NCBI GenBank assembly: GCA_023362775.1
Contig: JALMGJ010000019.1
Span: 890,501-954,500, forward strand
Direction of reading: 5' to 3'
Origin: Charina bottae
Taxonomy: Eukaryota > Chordata > Lepidosauria > Squamata > Charinaidae
DNA: 64,000 bases
This document shows, in pieces, positions 12,701 through 21,655 of this stretch; positions within the stretch are counted from its first letter, which is position 1, and each line of letters starts with the position of its first letter. Below the pieces are notes generated by a model, which ran no database searches, was not told the origin of the DNA, and was given only the letters and a program-made list of their open reading frames with translations. Both the position numbers and the translations under genes were made by a program.

Positions 12701-15700
12701 ATGAAGGGCTTGATCTCTCCCTACTCCCAGTTGGAACTGCCCCTGGAGGAGAACCTGCGCAAAACAGTGCCCCCCACGCCCAACCCGAAGGATGCCACCA
12801 TAGCCTCGGGAAGCTCTCCGAGAGCCCTCGGGAAGCCCAGTGGTTCCTGGGGCAGTCAGCTCAAGTCAGTCCTCGCTCCCTGGGGCGGCTGGGGGCACAG
12901 GCGGACTCCCGGGATTCGATATGGCAAAAGCAGGTGGCACTGTCTCTCACCCTTCCGCCACGCTGAAGCCGAAGGGGGCAGGGCCCCATTTCGAAGCTCA
13001 CTCTGCCATCAAAGTATTGACCTAGCAATTGCCTGGAACATAGCAGCCGTGTTGGGCATTGCAGGGCATTGATCCCACAGTTGTGGCGCGAGGGTTTGCC
13101 AGCCCAAGCTGCTTTGTGCTGAGAGGTTACGGTGTGAGTGGCGCAGGCTCCCCGTGGAGCTGTGAGCCCGGCAGTAGCACTATCCCGATCAGACCCCAAG
13201 GAAGCCAGCGTTGCACTGCAACTGGTCCTGATCGGTGTCATCCCGTAGGACCGGAAAGTGCTCCATGGGGTCAGAGTGACCAGCCACCCCAAAAGAGAGA
13301 TTAAGCAAGCTAATGACAAAGGTGGCAGATCCTCGCTCGAACTTTAGTTAGAACCAACGTGGCTTCCAAATGCAGAGAAGCATTTGATAGACAAACATGG
13401 GACTCTAAAAACGGCGGTACGAAATTCGGATTGAAAAGCCTTGAGAGGTCTGAAGAGCTGCTGGGAATCCTGTAAAGACTGAGATACCACTTGGCCTTAA
13501 AAATTCTCAGCACCAGGGGGGGCAGTTCCTGCCCCACGCCCGAGATGTGTCCCTGTTTTGGAACACGCTGCCTGCTGACGCATTCTGGAGAACGGGAACG
13601 TTGGCTCCCTTTATTATGTTCAAATGAAGATCTCTGAACAGATCAGGCCTATGGAGAGAGAGACACAAGGTGCTGTGACTTAACCCAAATCTTGAGATCG
13701 TAGAACATCTCACCTGGGCACCATGTAAGGTTTGGTGGACTTTGGCTGTTAATCTCAGGCTTTCCAGGGTTGGTAATGTAGGAAGTCTGAATTTACAGGA
13801 GGAACAGCTGCTTGGAGCGGAGAGCCTTGAGCACTCAGATGGGGGCAGGAAGGCCGCCGGCGCGTTGTCTTTGGCTCCCCTGAACAAGGGGACTGATGGG
13901 AGGAGGTGCTGGGCACACGTGGCTGGAGGGGGGAGAGGGAGCCATTTTGAGGGTGGCTTGAAGACGCTCACAAATTGGTTCCTGAAACGAGCAGCCGTGA
14001 TCTTGGTGCCTTAAGTGGAACTTCCCTATGCCAGTGAAAATCTTCCTAGCATCCTGTTGGTCATGATGCCTATTTATCCCTTTCAACTTTATGAACTGGA
14101 GCAGAGAAAACTGCATGCAAGAAAAAGTCCTTTTTGCATGTGGACTTCACTTCTGGCAATGCTCATAACACATCCAGGTGGTGTTCGTTACAAGTATTTG
14201 CTGCTTGCTATCCCCCTTGTTACGTTGAATTGCCTGGATGAATATATAAAACAACCGCAATTCCTTTCTCCAGTATCTTTAAGGGCGTACAAGTGGCTAG
14301 TTTGTTACTTGCTCCGAGAAAGCATCCAAAAACTGAGAAAGCAGGAAGAATGTGGCTGTGCTGATTTTGAGGCAAAGAACAACAGCCAGGTAATTTAATG
14401 TTCTAATTTCATAGAGTTCCGTGTTTTTCCACAAGCGGTGGTCGTAGCCTCCGCTCACTTTAATTCCATGGACACACTTTGTGGAACCCGCTGTCCACAA
14501 CCGTCACGCCATCCAGGATGAGTGGCCAGTGGAAACAAAGCAAGTTCCGAAAACACACTGGCATTTTTCTAGAGTAGGCCCGTAGTGAAGGGCAACAGTT
14601 AAGGGGTCCAGCCGTCCTTTAGGTAAAGCAAAGGTTCCCCCCGCACATTTGTGCAGTCGTGTCCGACGGGGCCGGTGCTCATCTCCGTTTGTTAGCCGAA
14701 GAGCCAGTGCTGTCCGAAGACGCTTCCATGGTCATGTGGCTGCATGACGCGTGCGGAACACTGTTACCTTCCCACCGAAGTGGTACCTATTCATCTACTT
14801 GCATTTGCATGCTTTCGAATTGCTAGGTTGGCAAGAGCTGGGGCGAGTGCGGGAGCTCACTCCGCACGCAGGGCTAGGGATTTGAACCTCCGAACTTGCG
14901 ATCTTCCGATCGACAAGCCTGGCGTCTAAATGACCTAAATAGATGGCCATCGTTGTACCCAGCAAGTTTCATGGTTTACAAACTGTGTGCCAAGTTGGGT
15001 AGACCAATTGTAAGAGGATAAGGTTTTTCATTCAACTTGATAATACACAACAACAAACTTCTTTATAAACTAGAACACGTTTATAGAAAATACTATAACC
15101 ATAAAAGGAGAAATCTGAGCAAAACTACCAAGAAAGGGAAGAAAAAGAATAAAAAACTAGAAAAATCATTAAAAGGTATCTAAAAGTGAAAGGTTTTATT
15201 CTTTTGTTCAGTATAAAAGTCTTAATTATGTATTTGTAATACAGCTCATTATAATTCAAAATTTAGATACTGAATAAAACAGATTATGCAGAATCATATT
15301 GTCCAATCTTGCCTCTCTATCAAAAGAAAAGTAATTCAAAGGCTAGGAGTTGACAGAATTGGTTACACAAACATCTTTCCAGGAGTACATTATCATCTTT
15401 ACAACAACCAGGTACAATTTATCCAAAATTAATAAATCAGTTAGTTCCAAATTTTGGGAATATGGTTGAAGAACAGAGTGACTTCTCTGAACCGTGACTT
15501 CCGCCCCTCTGGCTCGCACTTGGCGCCGTACGAAGGACGGAAGGAAGGGCCTGTCTGGAGCACCTCAAGGGTGTCCCGGAGCAGACAGGAAACTTGCCAG
15601 TGTAGGCAGGAGGAGGGTAGCTCCGAGTCAGTGTTGACCCTTACTCAGTTTTCTTGACAAGGTTTCGGAAGTGGTTTGCCCTTGCCTGCTTCCTAGGGCC

Positions 15701-18700
15701 GAGAGAAAACGACTGGCCCAAGGTCACCCCGCTGGCTTTGTGCCCAAGGCAGGACTGGAACTCACAGCCCCCTGGTTTCTAGCCTGATCAAAGATGCCAC
15801 CTGAGAGCCAGGCCGTTGTAAATAGTGATTCAGAGCAGCAATTGCGGATCACCCGGCGATCTTCCGTGACCTTGTCCAGTCCGCTTTGGAAATGATCTGG
15901 AAGGTGCCCGTCGCCACGTCTGCTGGCAGTAAATCCTGCAGATTATGTTCATGCGTGTCAGCGAAGTATTTCCAAGGACACATGGCGGTTCTAGAATACG
16001 ATTAAAGACGACGCGGTTCGGTATACTTGTAGCTCTGCTATTACATTGTCATTCTGATCGGGGCTTTCCCTTTTTTCGCAGGTGTACTACTGTCGTTCTT
16101 TAGCTGTAGCCTTCATTGAACACACCGTTTTACAAAGATACCACAGCTACGTGCACAGTCCCAGCACACCGGTCAGCCTTCAGCCGGCACTGAAGCTTAT
16201 TTGTTCACTCTACGGAGCGTGGTCTTTGAACAAGCATGCGGCGACGCTCTACCAAGGTGAGATGGGCTTTTGGTCTCCTTAGGGACTCTGTGACCCATAG
16301 ATGTTTGTCACGAAGCACTTAGAATCCATCTTGCCCGCCAGCCCGCTTAGAAATTAAGGTGCCCAGTTGCGCCATCTACTGGCCAACCTAAAATACATTT
16401 CACGCTTACCGTTTCAGCCCCTGTGCCTTTGCCTTTTAGTCTTAGTCATGACTCCTCTTCTAAACATATAACTTAGCGTAAACTTTAAATCTTCCATTCT
16501 GCCACTTAACCTATTGATAGGGTGCCTGAGTAGAATCGTGGCCAAATTGAGCTCTAGGTAAAACCGGCAGGTTGGCCTGCTCCTTGCGCGGGTGGCCTGG
16601 CCCTGCTTCTGAACGCTCAGGATTTAACGGCTAGGAGGGGCTCCTCGGTCGGCCTGGGATTCCCTCCCCCTCGGCAGGCTATTAACGAGGGGGGCCTGCA
16701 GCGCTTTGGATTCCGGGCCCTCAAGTTGTTGCGAGGGGGGCAGCCGTGTGATTGTGGGAAGAGAGGAAGCTGCCTCTTGGACCTGCCCGTTCAGGCCCCC
16801 TGCGCTCCGAGGCGCCTTTTCCACATCGCCTCCCATGCAGGGGCGTTTCCTCTTCACCCTTTTCTGAATTATACGGTAACGGTTGTCCTCCACGCACGGG
16901 AGACGCTTCTGAGCCGGGTTAGCTCCTGCCCTCAGCCTGGGAAGAGCGGCTGGCAGACCTGCTTTCTCCTGGGTGGCAAGGTCTCTGGGTCGCTTTTTGC
17001 CCGAGAGAAGAAAGTTCTGTCAGAGACCTGGCCAAACGACACTGGCGACGGTTGGACGGAAGCTCCGGGAGCCCTCTTCAGACACTTCCTTACCCCGGGG
17101 AAAGGCTGCTGTTGCTGTCGAGCCTGGCTGCTTCCCAGGTTGGTCCGCCCCCCGGCCGTCCCAGAGAGCATTCGAGGCCGTTTGGTGAGACGGGTGGGAG
17201 CGCCCACGCTTTAGGATGGTGCCTCTCAAAGGAATGTCCACAAATTCAAAAGACCTGGCAGAATTTTTGGCTCAGCCGAGGAGCCTTTGCTGCCAAGGCC
17301 CATTTCCCAAAGCCATAGGGCGTACTGCTCAATTTGGAGAAACACTCTTGTGGCTAGGGGGCCATTCTGCCCCCCCCCCCCGGTATCGCTTGACTCTCCC
17401 ATTGCCATAAATCCGGACCTTTTAAAGTTAGGAGGCCTGGTTGTTGTCGTCCTCCGGACCTCCTTCGTCGTTAGCCCAAAGAGTGCCACTTCTGCTCCCC
17501 AAATCTTGTCTCCTTCGCTCCGGGCCCCGCTTAGCTTCCCTAGAAGCTGGGTACTTGGTCCTCTCTCCCTACAGGGAAGCGTGGTGATGATCATGATCAT
17601 GATCATTATTAGATTTTTATCCCACCTTTTATTGTGGGGGGGGGGAATCAAGAGGGAGGAGTGTCCGGTCTTTGAGAGGAGCTGACCAGTATATGTCTGT
17701 TGGTCAGCTCGAGGCAGCAAACAGACGCGGGACTCCCGCCTCCTGCCTTCCCCCCCACAACCTCCCTGCGTGGGGCAAACGGGCATTCGGAGGCTGAGCT
17801 TCGGCTGCCTTTCCCAAAACGGGTGGGGAGGCAGAAACGATCCTGCCAACAGCTTTGCTATTTCGGAGAGGCCGGTCTCCTGGGACAGCCTGCTTGGAGT
17901 CGGGCGCCCCTTGAAAGCGTGAATGCCCAGAGCGACTCGAGGGAGGCTGCTCCCTAGCTAGGCACCCCGGGCAGGAATGGACCAACCCTGCTGAATTCAC
18001 GGGGGCTCCTTTCCCCGCGCTGCAGTCTGGGACATCCTGGATTCAGAGCACCAGAGCGTTTAATCGTCAGCACGGCACCTTCTGTTTACTTCAGAAGTTA
18101 TTTCTGCATCTATCTAACCGGAACTTGAATCTCAAGTGTGCTTCAGTGTGAATGAACTGTTTCATTCTGAATTTGTTACCGCTGTAAATATATTTCAGGT
18201 GGCTACATTTCAGGTGAAAATGCCGGTAAATGGATACAAGATTCCATTCTAGAACTTTGTTCAAAGGTATGGACCTAATACTTTGTAATATAAACTTTAA
18301 GCTCAAACATCTGGATAAGGATGTAGGGGATTTACTTATCAAATTTGCAGAAGCAGCACAATAACGAACCTATTAGAATGAAGATCTAGACCAATTTTGG
18401 CCGGTGGGGGCCATGGGTCAAGGTCAAGGGGGAGTAATCCACCACGTGTGGCGGAGGCTCCTTCCTCTCGAGGAACCCTGTCCTGCCCCCTCCCGCCCCG
18501 GTACAGCAGGGAACTCCGCCCCACAGACAGACTTGCCTCTTTCCTCCTCAGCTCGGTTGATAGAAAACTGTCTGGGTATCTCTTCAGTTCTCACCCCAGA
18601 ACAGAAACAGCTGGCTTTACAGCTGGAGTTATAGCCCAGCAATTGGACACGGCATGGTTTTCTTTCCTCCCAGGAATGTTGCAAGAGTCCTTCACACTCC

Positions 18701-21243
18701 CTTTAAAACGGAAACTGACTGCAGATACAACCTGAATATGTATTTTGGGCATTCTTTTTCTCTCCCCGTTTTGCCCAAGGTTCTACCCTCTTACATAATG
18801 CAGTATTGGAGATCTTCCACACAGTTTGTATTCCTGGGCTGTCCAAATAAACGTGCATTTATACAAAAGATTTGGGGTTCTTTTTCCCTTGGCCTTCGCT
18901 TGCGCTACGGCTCTGTCAGAAGGATCTTGCCCGAGCTGTGGTTGATTTTTGAAAGCTGCAAATATTATCGGAAGTGATGCGTACAGAGATAAAGGGCCTC
19001 CTGTCTGAAAGATGGTAGATTTAAAACTGTGAAGGTCACCTGATTTGGGAGGGAATACGCTGACTTTTTCAGGTATTGAATTGGGCTCCAGGTCCTACTT
19101 TATGATTTACTGTATTGTATTATTTGATTTATTCTATTTTGGAATTAACAAGTACCAGCTCAACAAAGCTTCAGCATTTTCACACTAAATCTTGATTGGA
19201 ATCTTGACTGAGGTTACTGACCTCTCAAAAGTTTGTCAATCCTGTCAGGTTTCAGTGGATTTTTAAGAGCACGGGTGTTAGGTTGACAACCCATTTTTCG
19301 CATCCTGAACCTCCCCGTGCTTAGCTTCAGTGCGGGACCCCAAGCTCTGTCCTCTCTTTCCACACCCTGCCCTGCCCAGCTCAGCTGCCTTGAGCAAAGG
19401 GGGAGGTTTGGGTTCTTCCAGCCGGGATGAGTCACTTCCCGCCCTTCTAGCCTCGGCTGCATTCTCCCATCTCAGGCTCCTTTAACCACTTTGGAGAGAC
19501 CCTTTGGAGCTGTTTGCCATCCCTGTCGGATTTTACTACCCTTGTGTCGTTCATGAAAGGATGAAGCTAAACTTTGGTAACGGAGTTCTGTGAAATAAAG
19601 CAGGTATGGCCACAGCTTGAAACCTGAGGCCGGGTAGGCGTTTGCCCGGTCAATCACGCTGCTATTCTAAGGTTGCTGCCGTCATGGACTCCTCAGCGCA
19701 ATGCCCGATTTCTCTTCTTTCCCCTTCCCCTCTCTTCCCCAGCTGAAGGACGAGGCGGTGGCTCTGGTGGACGTTATCGCTCCCCCTGACTTTGTTCTCA
19801 GTTCACCAATTGGCAAGGCCGACGGAGAGGTAACCGGGGCCTCGCCCGCCTTGAGTCGTCTTCTGACATGGTCTTGTTTTCTGAATTGCATCCCAGAACT
19901 TCAGGATTGGATCCCAATCTCTGATACTTGAGGCTGGGCCACTCTATTGTGGCAAAAGGGCTCAGAAGCAAACAAAAAAAAAGTTGCTTTTTGGAAATGT
20001 TGCCTCCCAGGGAATTGAGCAGTCCCCCACCCTCGACAGATGGCGGTGCCGGCCACGGCCTTTACGTAAAGGTGGTCCTCCTCCTCTGCGGTGCAGCACC
20101 GGGTTGTATCAGGAAACACTCACCAAGATGGGCCTCCGGGGAGGGGCTGATGAGGGACTCAAGGGGCCCAGAGCGGGCGGGCCGCAGAGGGGCCCCCTTG
20201 GCGGGCGGTAGCCCCACCTTCTGAAGCGCCTCCCTCCCTCCCTCCCGAAAGCGCCAGGGGCTCCAAGCCGCCTTGCTCTCAAGAAGCAAGCTAAACCCAG
20301 CAGGCTTCGGCGTTGGCCTGGGTTTATTATTAAACGTTTGTGCCACCCGACTCCCAGCGACTCAGAATCAACCCATAAAAATCAACTGTTTTATAGAATC
20401 TACCTGGATTGCGGCATCTCACAAACATTAAATCCATCAACCAAATTACGTAATAATTACGTAACTTTTTAAAGATAACATCATATCTATAAAATGATAA
20501 AGGGTCATAATGTGCTTCTTGCTTTTTTTGGTACAATATACAGAAGTGATAATATTCTAATACTTGCACATTAGATTCCAGTTCCAATTTAGCGTAACTC
20601 TTCTAATGTCATTTTCAAACATTATTTTCAAACAATATTTTTTTATTTTGTCCAGCAGTTGTTGCTCAGCTGATGGGTTGGGACACTGCAAAGTGAGATG
20701 AAATTTTCAGGAGTGGGAGGGTCTGATGGGATATATGAGAAATCTGATAGGGTCCCCAATTTTTGTTTGTTTTGCTTCCTTTTTAAGAAAAGGACATGAG
20801 TGGAGATGAACAGCCCACAAAGAACTGGATTCAGAAGAACATTTTTACTTTCAATAACTGCAGTGAAAAAAGAATTCTGGCAGCCACACCTTTTCATATG
20901 ACGTATTTGCCAGATTTCTTTTTTTGAGATTCCCCCCGGAAAGAAGCCAGTCCACATTGCAGATCTGGATTAAGAGTAGACACTGGGTGGGTGGGTGGGT
21001 TGGTTTAATTTGATCATTTACTGTTTAGGGCAAGGGGCAATGTACTCAGCAGAGACTCTTCAAAAACGTTGAAACCTACTGCTTTGACTGAAACTTCTCT
21101 TGTTTTTCATTACGTTTTTCCAGCTATATAAAAACCTGTGGGGTGCAGTTCTTCAAGGCCCAAAGACATTGGAAAGACCATCCTGGTGGCCAGAATTTTG
21201 TAACAATAAACCTGTCATCGGTAAGTTGAGGTCCAGGATGTAA
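1592..21243 (+). CDS. ACOX3: ACOX3 gene, 15 downstream coding exons (5' end outside window)
   Basis: This is the peroxisomal acyl-CoA oxidase 3 (pristanoyl-CoA oxidase). From family knowledge it is an FAD enzyme that desaturates 2-methyl-branched acyl-CoAs to trans-2-enoyl-CoA and passes electrons to O2, making H2O2. Fifteen exons with AG/GT borders join in frame to 572 codons plus TAA. They align colinearly with human ACOX3 from about residue 130 to its end. Seen in order: the [11 protein letters not shown] loop of the acyl-CoA dehydrogenase fold, RRQFGP at the start of the helical domain, the family signature [10 protein letters not shown], and TYEGDN, whose Glu matches the catalytic base of acyl-CoA oxidases. 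The protein ends in SRM, a variant peroxisomal targeting signal (human has SKL). Upstream exons must lie left of position 1. SH3TC1 follows on the opposite strand. The identification is secure. Confidence 0.96.
1667..3076. other. ACOX3 intron A-B, no recognised element
   Basis: The intron is of mixed composition and GC-rich from about 2300 to 3040. Its short open frames show no familiar protein motif. Confidence 0.55.
3077..3166 (+). CDS. ACOX3: ACOX3 exon B
   Basis: The exon has 30 codons, phase 0/0, with acceptor gccgtag and donor gtaaat. It encodes [20 protein letters not shown], the substrate/FAD loop shared by acyl-CoA oxidases and dehydrogenases. Confidence 0.95.
3408..3551 (+). CDS. 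ACOX3: ACOX3 exon C
   Basis: The exon has 48 codons, phase 0/0, with acceptor catgcag and donor gtgaga. It encodes [17 protein letters not shown] of the middle beta domain, nearly identical to mammalian ACOX3. An ATG overlapping the acceptor is not a start codon. Confidence 0.96.
3687..3972 (-). repeat. tRNA-SINE, single-unit copy with (CA)n tail and TSD
   Basis: This is an antisense copy of the tRNA-derived SINE. The head is at the right (caccaaactggc) and the body contains one 102-bp unit region, with tggttt near 3816 and its partner near 3917. The 3' tail is a (TG)n/(CA)n tract at about 3697-3742. It is flanked by a 9-bp target duplication, gatgtgatt (3687-3695 and 3964-3972). It represents the ancestral one-unit form. 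Confidence 0.85.
4690..4740 (-). repeat. Short LINE 3'-tail fragment (reverse)
   Basis: This is a degenerate copy of the dispersed tail found many times in the window (tttatt... ctctgggtggc). See the finding on dispersed tails. Confidence 0.4.
4985..5390 (-). repeat. Decayed CR1/L3-type LINE reverse-transcriptase fragment
   Basis: On the - strand, frame-shifted pieces resemble the C-terminal RT region of CR1/L3-type LINEs: [20 protein letters not shown], then a piece containing [16 protein letters not shown] and [16 protein letters not shown]. The frame changes between the two pieces, so this is a relic. Surrounding GC-rich DNA (4800-5850) probably belongs to it, but I cannot set its ends. 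Confidence 0.55.
5914..6002 (+). CDS. ACOX3: ACOX3 exon D
   Basis: The 89-nt exon has acceptor ttacag and donor gtgagt and ends in phase 2. It encodes IRDPKTLL and [15 protein letters not shown], conserved in acyl-CoA oxidases. Confidence 0.95.
6050..6306 (+). repeat. tRNA-SINE, single-unit copy with (CATA)n tail
   Basis: This is a sense copy running from the tRNA-like head (ggctagaaaaaccggg, gttccggtccc) to gtccaggcagtcgcc and ending in seven CATA repeats. It is diverged and shows no internal tandem unit. It follows exon D by about 50 bp. Confidence 0.75.
6405..6476 (+). repeat. Dispersed LINE 3'-tail fragment
   Basis: The fragment has the form gagtgagatgggcagtg followed by an A-rich aataaataaa tail, the same family as 62686-62765. 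Confidence 0.5.
6724..6786 (-). repeat. Dispersed LINE 3'-tail fragment (reverse)
   Basis: A (TTTA)n start leads to ccgcccatctcactcag, the reverse form of the dispersed tail. Confidence 0.5.
7150..7246 (+). CDS. ACOX3: ACOX3 exon E
   Basis: The 97-nt exon starts in phase 2 and ends in phase 0, with acceptor ccacag and donor gtagga. It encodes [20 protein letters not shown], the conserved segment after the beta domain. Confidence 0.95.
7443..7625 (+). CDS. ACOX3: ACOX3 exon F
   Basis: The exon has 61 codons, phase 0/0, with acceptor tccccag and donor gtaaga. It encodes RFGASLG-like and [10 protein letters not shown] motifs. The latter Arg-Gln-Phe-Gly segment contacts FAD across the dimer in this family. 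Confidence 0.96.
8131..8253 (+). CDS. ACOX3: ACOX3 exon G
   Basis: The exon has 41 codons, phase 0/0, with acceptor ttccag and donor gtaagg. It begins [18 protein letters not shown], part of the C-terminal helical domain. Confidence 0.95.
8485..8590 (-). repeat. Dispersed LINE 3'-tail fragment (reverse)
   Basis: The copy runs tttatttatctatcaaattt, then gcccatctccccccg, ctctgggcggtttacaataa. It is one of the best-preserved copies. Confidence 0.6.
8797..8997 (-). repeat. tRNA-SINE, two 102-bp units, 3' truncated
   Basis: Two tandem units (cccagccgg at 8801 and 8903, exactly 102 bp apart) join the tRNA-like head ending ccaaactggc near 8990. The SINE tail is missing at the left. It ends about 100 bp before the acceptor of ACOX3 exon H. 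Confidence 0.85.
9097..9217 (+). CDS. ACOX3: ACOX3 exon H ([10 protein letters not shown] signature)
   Basis: The 121-nt exon has acceptor cacaag and donor gtaagt and ends in phase 1. It carries [18 protein letters not shown], the acyl-CoA oxidase signature. A two-unit tRNA-SINE ends about 100 bp upstream of its acceptor. Confidence 0.96.
9741..9863 (+). CDS. ACOX3: ACOX3 exon I (catalytic Glu)
   Basis: The 123-nt exon follows a C-rich acceptor (cccaag) and has donor gttagt. It encodes [19 protein letters not shown]; the Glu of YEGDN matches the catalytic base of acyl-CoA oxidases. The C-terminal part ([10 protein letters not shown]) differs from human and looks a few residues shorter. Confidence 0.95.
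10019..10136. repeat. Remnant of the palindromic hAT MITE
   Basis: The sequence starts gtgtttctcaacctcggcag and returns as ctgggagaaacactg, with most of the hairpin deleted. A further gagaaacgctg copy sits beside a duplicated ccctggatgaccc. It is related to the intact copies near 39.4 and 47.0 kb. Confidence 0.6.
10516..10582 (-). repeat. Dispersed LINE 3'-tail fragment (reverse)
   Basis: The copy runs ctatttacttactgattgat, then accgcccatctccctcttc, with the dispersed-tail structure. Confidence 0.5.
10963..11057 (+). mobile_element. Bov-B LINE 3' end, 75 bp, with 10-bp TSD
   Basis: The last 75 bp of a Bov-B (gaagtcacgaagagtcgg, gactgaacgaataaacaaca) lie at 10973-11047 between two copies of acctgacagg (10963-10972 and 11048-11057). 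It is an extreme 5' truncation. The end matches the large Bov-B copy near 38.1 kb. Confidence 0.9.
11278..11385 (+). CDS. ACOX3: ACOX3 exon J
   Basis: The 108-nt exon is phase 1/1 with acceptor tttacag and donor gtaatt. It encodes [20 protein letters not shown], matching the SPLKSVDFL region of mammalian ACOX3. Confidence 0.93.
11386..14273. other. ACOX3 intron J-K, no recognised gene
   Basis: This is a long intron with several GC-rich open frames but no familiar protein motif. A fragment near 13250 resembles a very old Bov-B end, too weak to call. Confidence 0.5.
14274..14389 (+). CDS. ACOX3: ACOX3 exon K
   Basis: The 116-nt exon starts in phase 1 and ends in phase 0, with acceptor tctccag and donor gtaatt. 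It encodes [13 protein letters not shown], almost invariant in ACOX3. An open frame upstream in the same reading frame is intronic. Confidence 0.94.
14621..14930 (-). repeat. Sauria-type tRNA SINE (antisense)
   Basis: Read on the - strand it runs from a tRNA-like head (gcttgtcgatcggaagatcg, ggttcaaatccc-like B box) through a conserved body to gtcggacacgactgcac and an aggtaaag-type end. It matches the three sense copies in the SH3TC1 region. Confidence 0.88.
14931..15460. other. AT-rich intronic stretch
   Basis: This A-rich stretch in intron K-L looks like old LINE-derived DNA. I cannot assign a family. Confidence 0.4.
15626..15795 (-). repeat. tRNA-SINE, diverged single-unit copy
   Basis: It contains cagtgttgacc, the tggtttgcccttgcctgc body and cccctggtttctagcctg in antisense. 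The head is truncated. Confidence 0.7.
16082..16256 (+). CDS. ACOX3: ACOX3 exon L
   Basis: The 175-nt exon starts in phase 0 and ends in phase 1, with acceptor ttcgcag and donor gtgaga. It encodes [20 protein letters not shown] and [17 protein letters not shown]. Confidence 0.94.
16257..18198. other. ACOX3 intron L-M, GC-rich, no recognised gene
   Basis: The segment 16600-17960 is GC-rich, with many overlapping open frames on both strands that share no known motif. A short tail-like piece, agatttttatcccacctttt, is at about 17610. Confidence 0.5.
18199..18266 (+). CDS. ACOX3: ACOX3 exon M
   Basis: This short 68-nt exon encodes [20 protein letters not shown] and ends LCSK. The acceptor is atttcag and the donor gtatgg. 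It corresponds to human GGYFSGEQAGEVLESAV. Confidence 0.92.
18267..19742. other. ACOX3 intron M-N, no recognised element
   Basis: I see nothing assignable here beyond scattered AT-rich and GC-rich segments. Confidence 0.45.
19743..19829 (+). CDS. ACOX3: ACOX3 exon N
   Basis: The exon has 29 codons, phase 0/0. A long pyrimidine tract precedes acceptor cccag, and the donor is gtaacc. It encodes [20 protein letters not shown], near-identical to mammals. Confidence 0.95.
20985..20999 (+). other. G-quadruplex motif (G3T)4 in the last ACOX3 intron
   Basis: Four GGG runs separated by single T bases lie on the coding strand, about 125 bp upstream of the terminal-exon acceptor. Single-nucleotide loops are known to favour very stable parallel quadruplexes. 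Confidence 0.7.
21124..21243 (+). CDS. ACOX3: ACOX3 terminal exon O with PTS1
   Basis: The last coding exon has 39 codons plus TAA after acceptor tttccag. It encodes [11 protein letters not shown] and RPSWWPEF and ends [12 protein letters not shown] fits the peroxisomal PTS1 consensus (S/A/C)(K/R/H)(L/M). The sequence ggtaagt, a textbook splice donor, lies inside the exon. I read through it because the read-through tail has exactly the length of the human tail and ends in a valid PTS1. Confidence 0.93.
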   Translation, partial: LYKNLWGAVLQGPKTLERPSWWPEFCNNKPVIGKLRSRM

Positions 21244-21649
21244 ACGGAAAAGAACGTCAGAACTGCCTACTAAGGAGCTGCCTAATTAACCTTAATCGGG
21301 ATCATGCGAGGGAAAGGATCATGTGAAATGGAGGAGGTGTTCCTGAAAGGAGACACTGAAGCTTTGAACAAGCAGCCGGGCACCGCAGCGCCTACCAGTG
21401 GAAGGTCCTTAAACCTGCTTCTCATCTGCTTTCAGGATGGTTGAACTTCCCCTCTCTGTCCGTTCAGGGTGCCTGAAGATTAAAATCCAAATGCTTCTCG
21501 AACAATAATCTGTTAACTCTGTTAAAATAGCTTTCTGTCCCTAAGTTAATGTCCGTGTTGAAAGCCAGCTGCTTTTTCCTTAGGTGCCAATTTAAATACT
21601 TGCATTTGGTCCACATGATTAATACAACCTTGAAGGGAAGATTGAAGGG

Positions 21650-21655
21650 AATAAA
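21650..21655 (+). terminator. Candidate ACOX3 poly(A) signal
   Basis: The first AATAAA after the ACOX3 stop lies about 400 bp downstream, in moderately AT-rich sequence. It is assigned by position only. Confidence 0.35.

Noticed and set aside
13980..14398. An open frame beginning at 14015 upstream of ACOX3 exon K as extra coding sequence
   Set aside because: The exon J-K junction is in phase and matches mammalian ACOX3 without it; the upstream part is intron that happens to be open.
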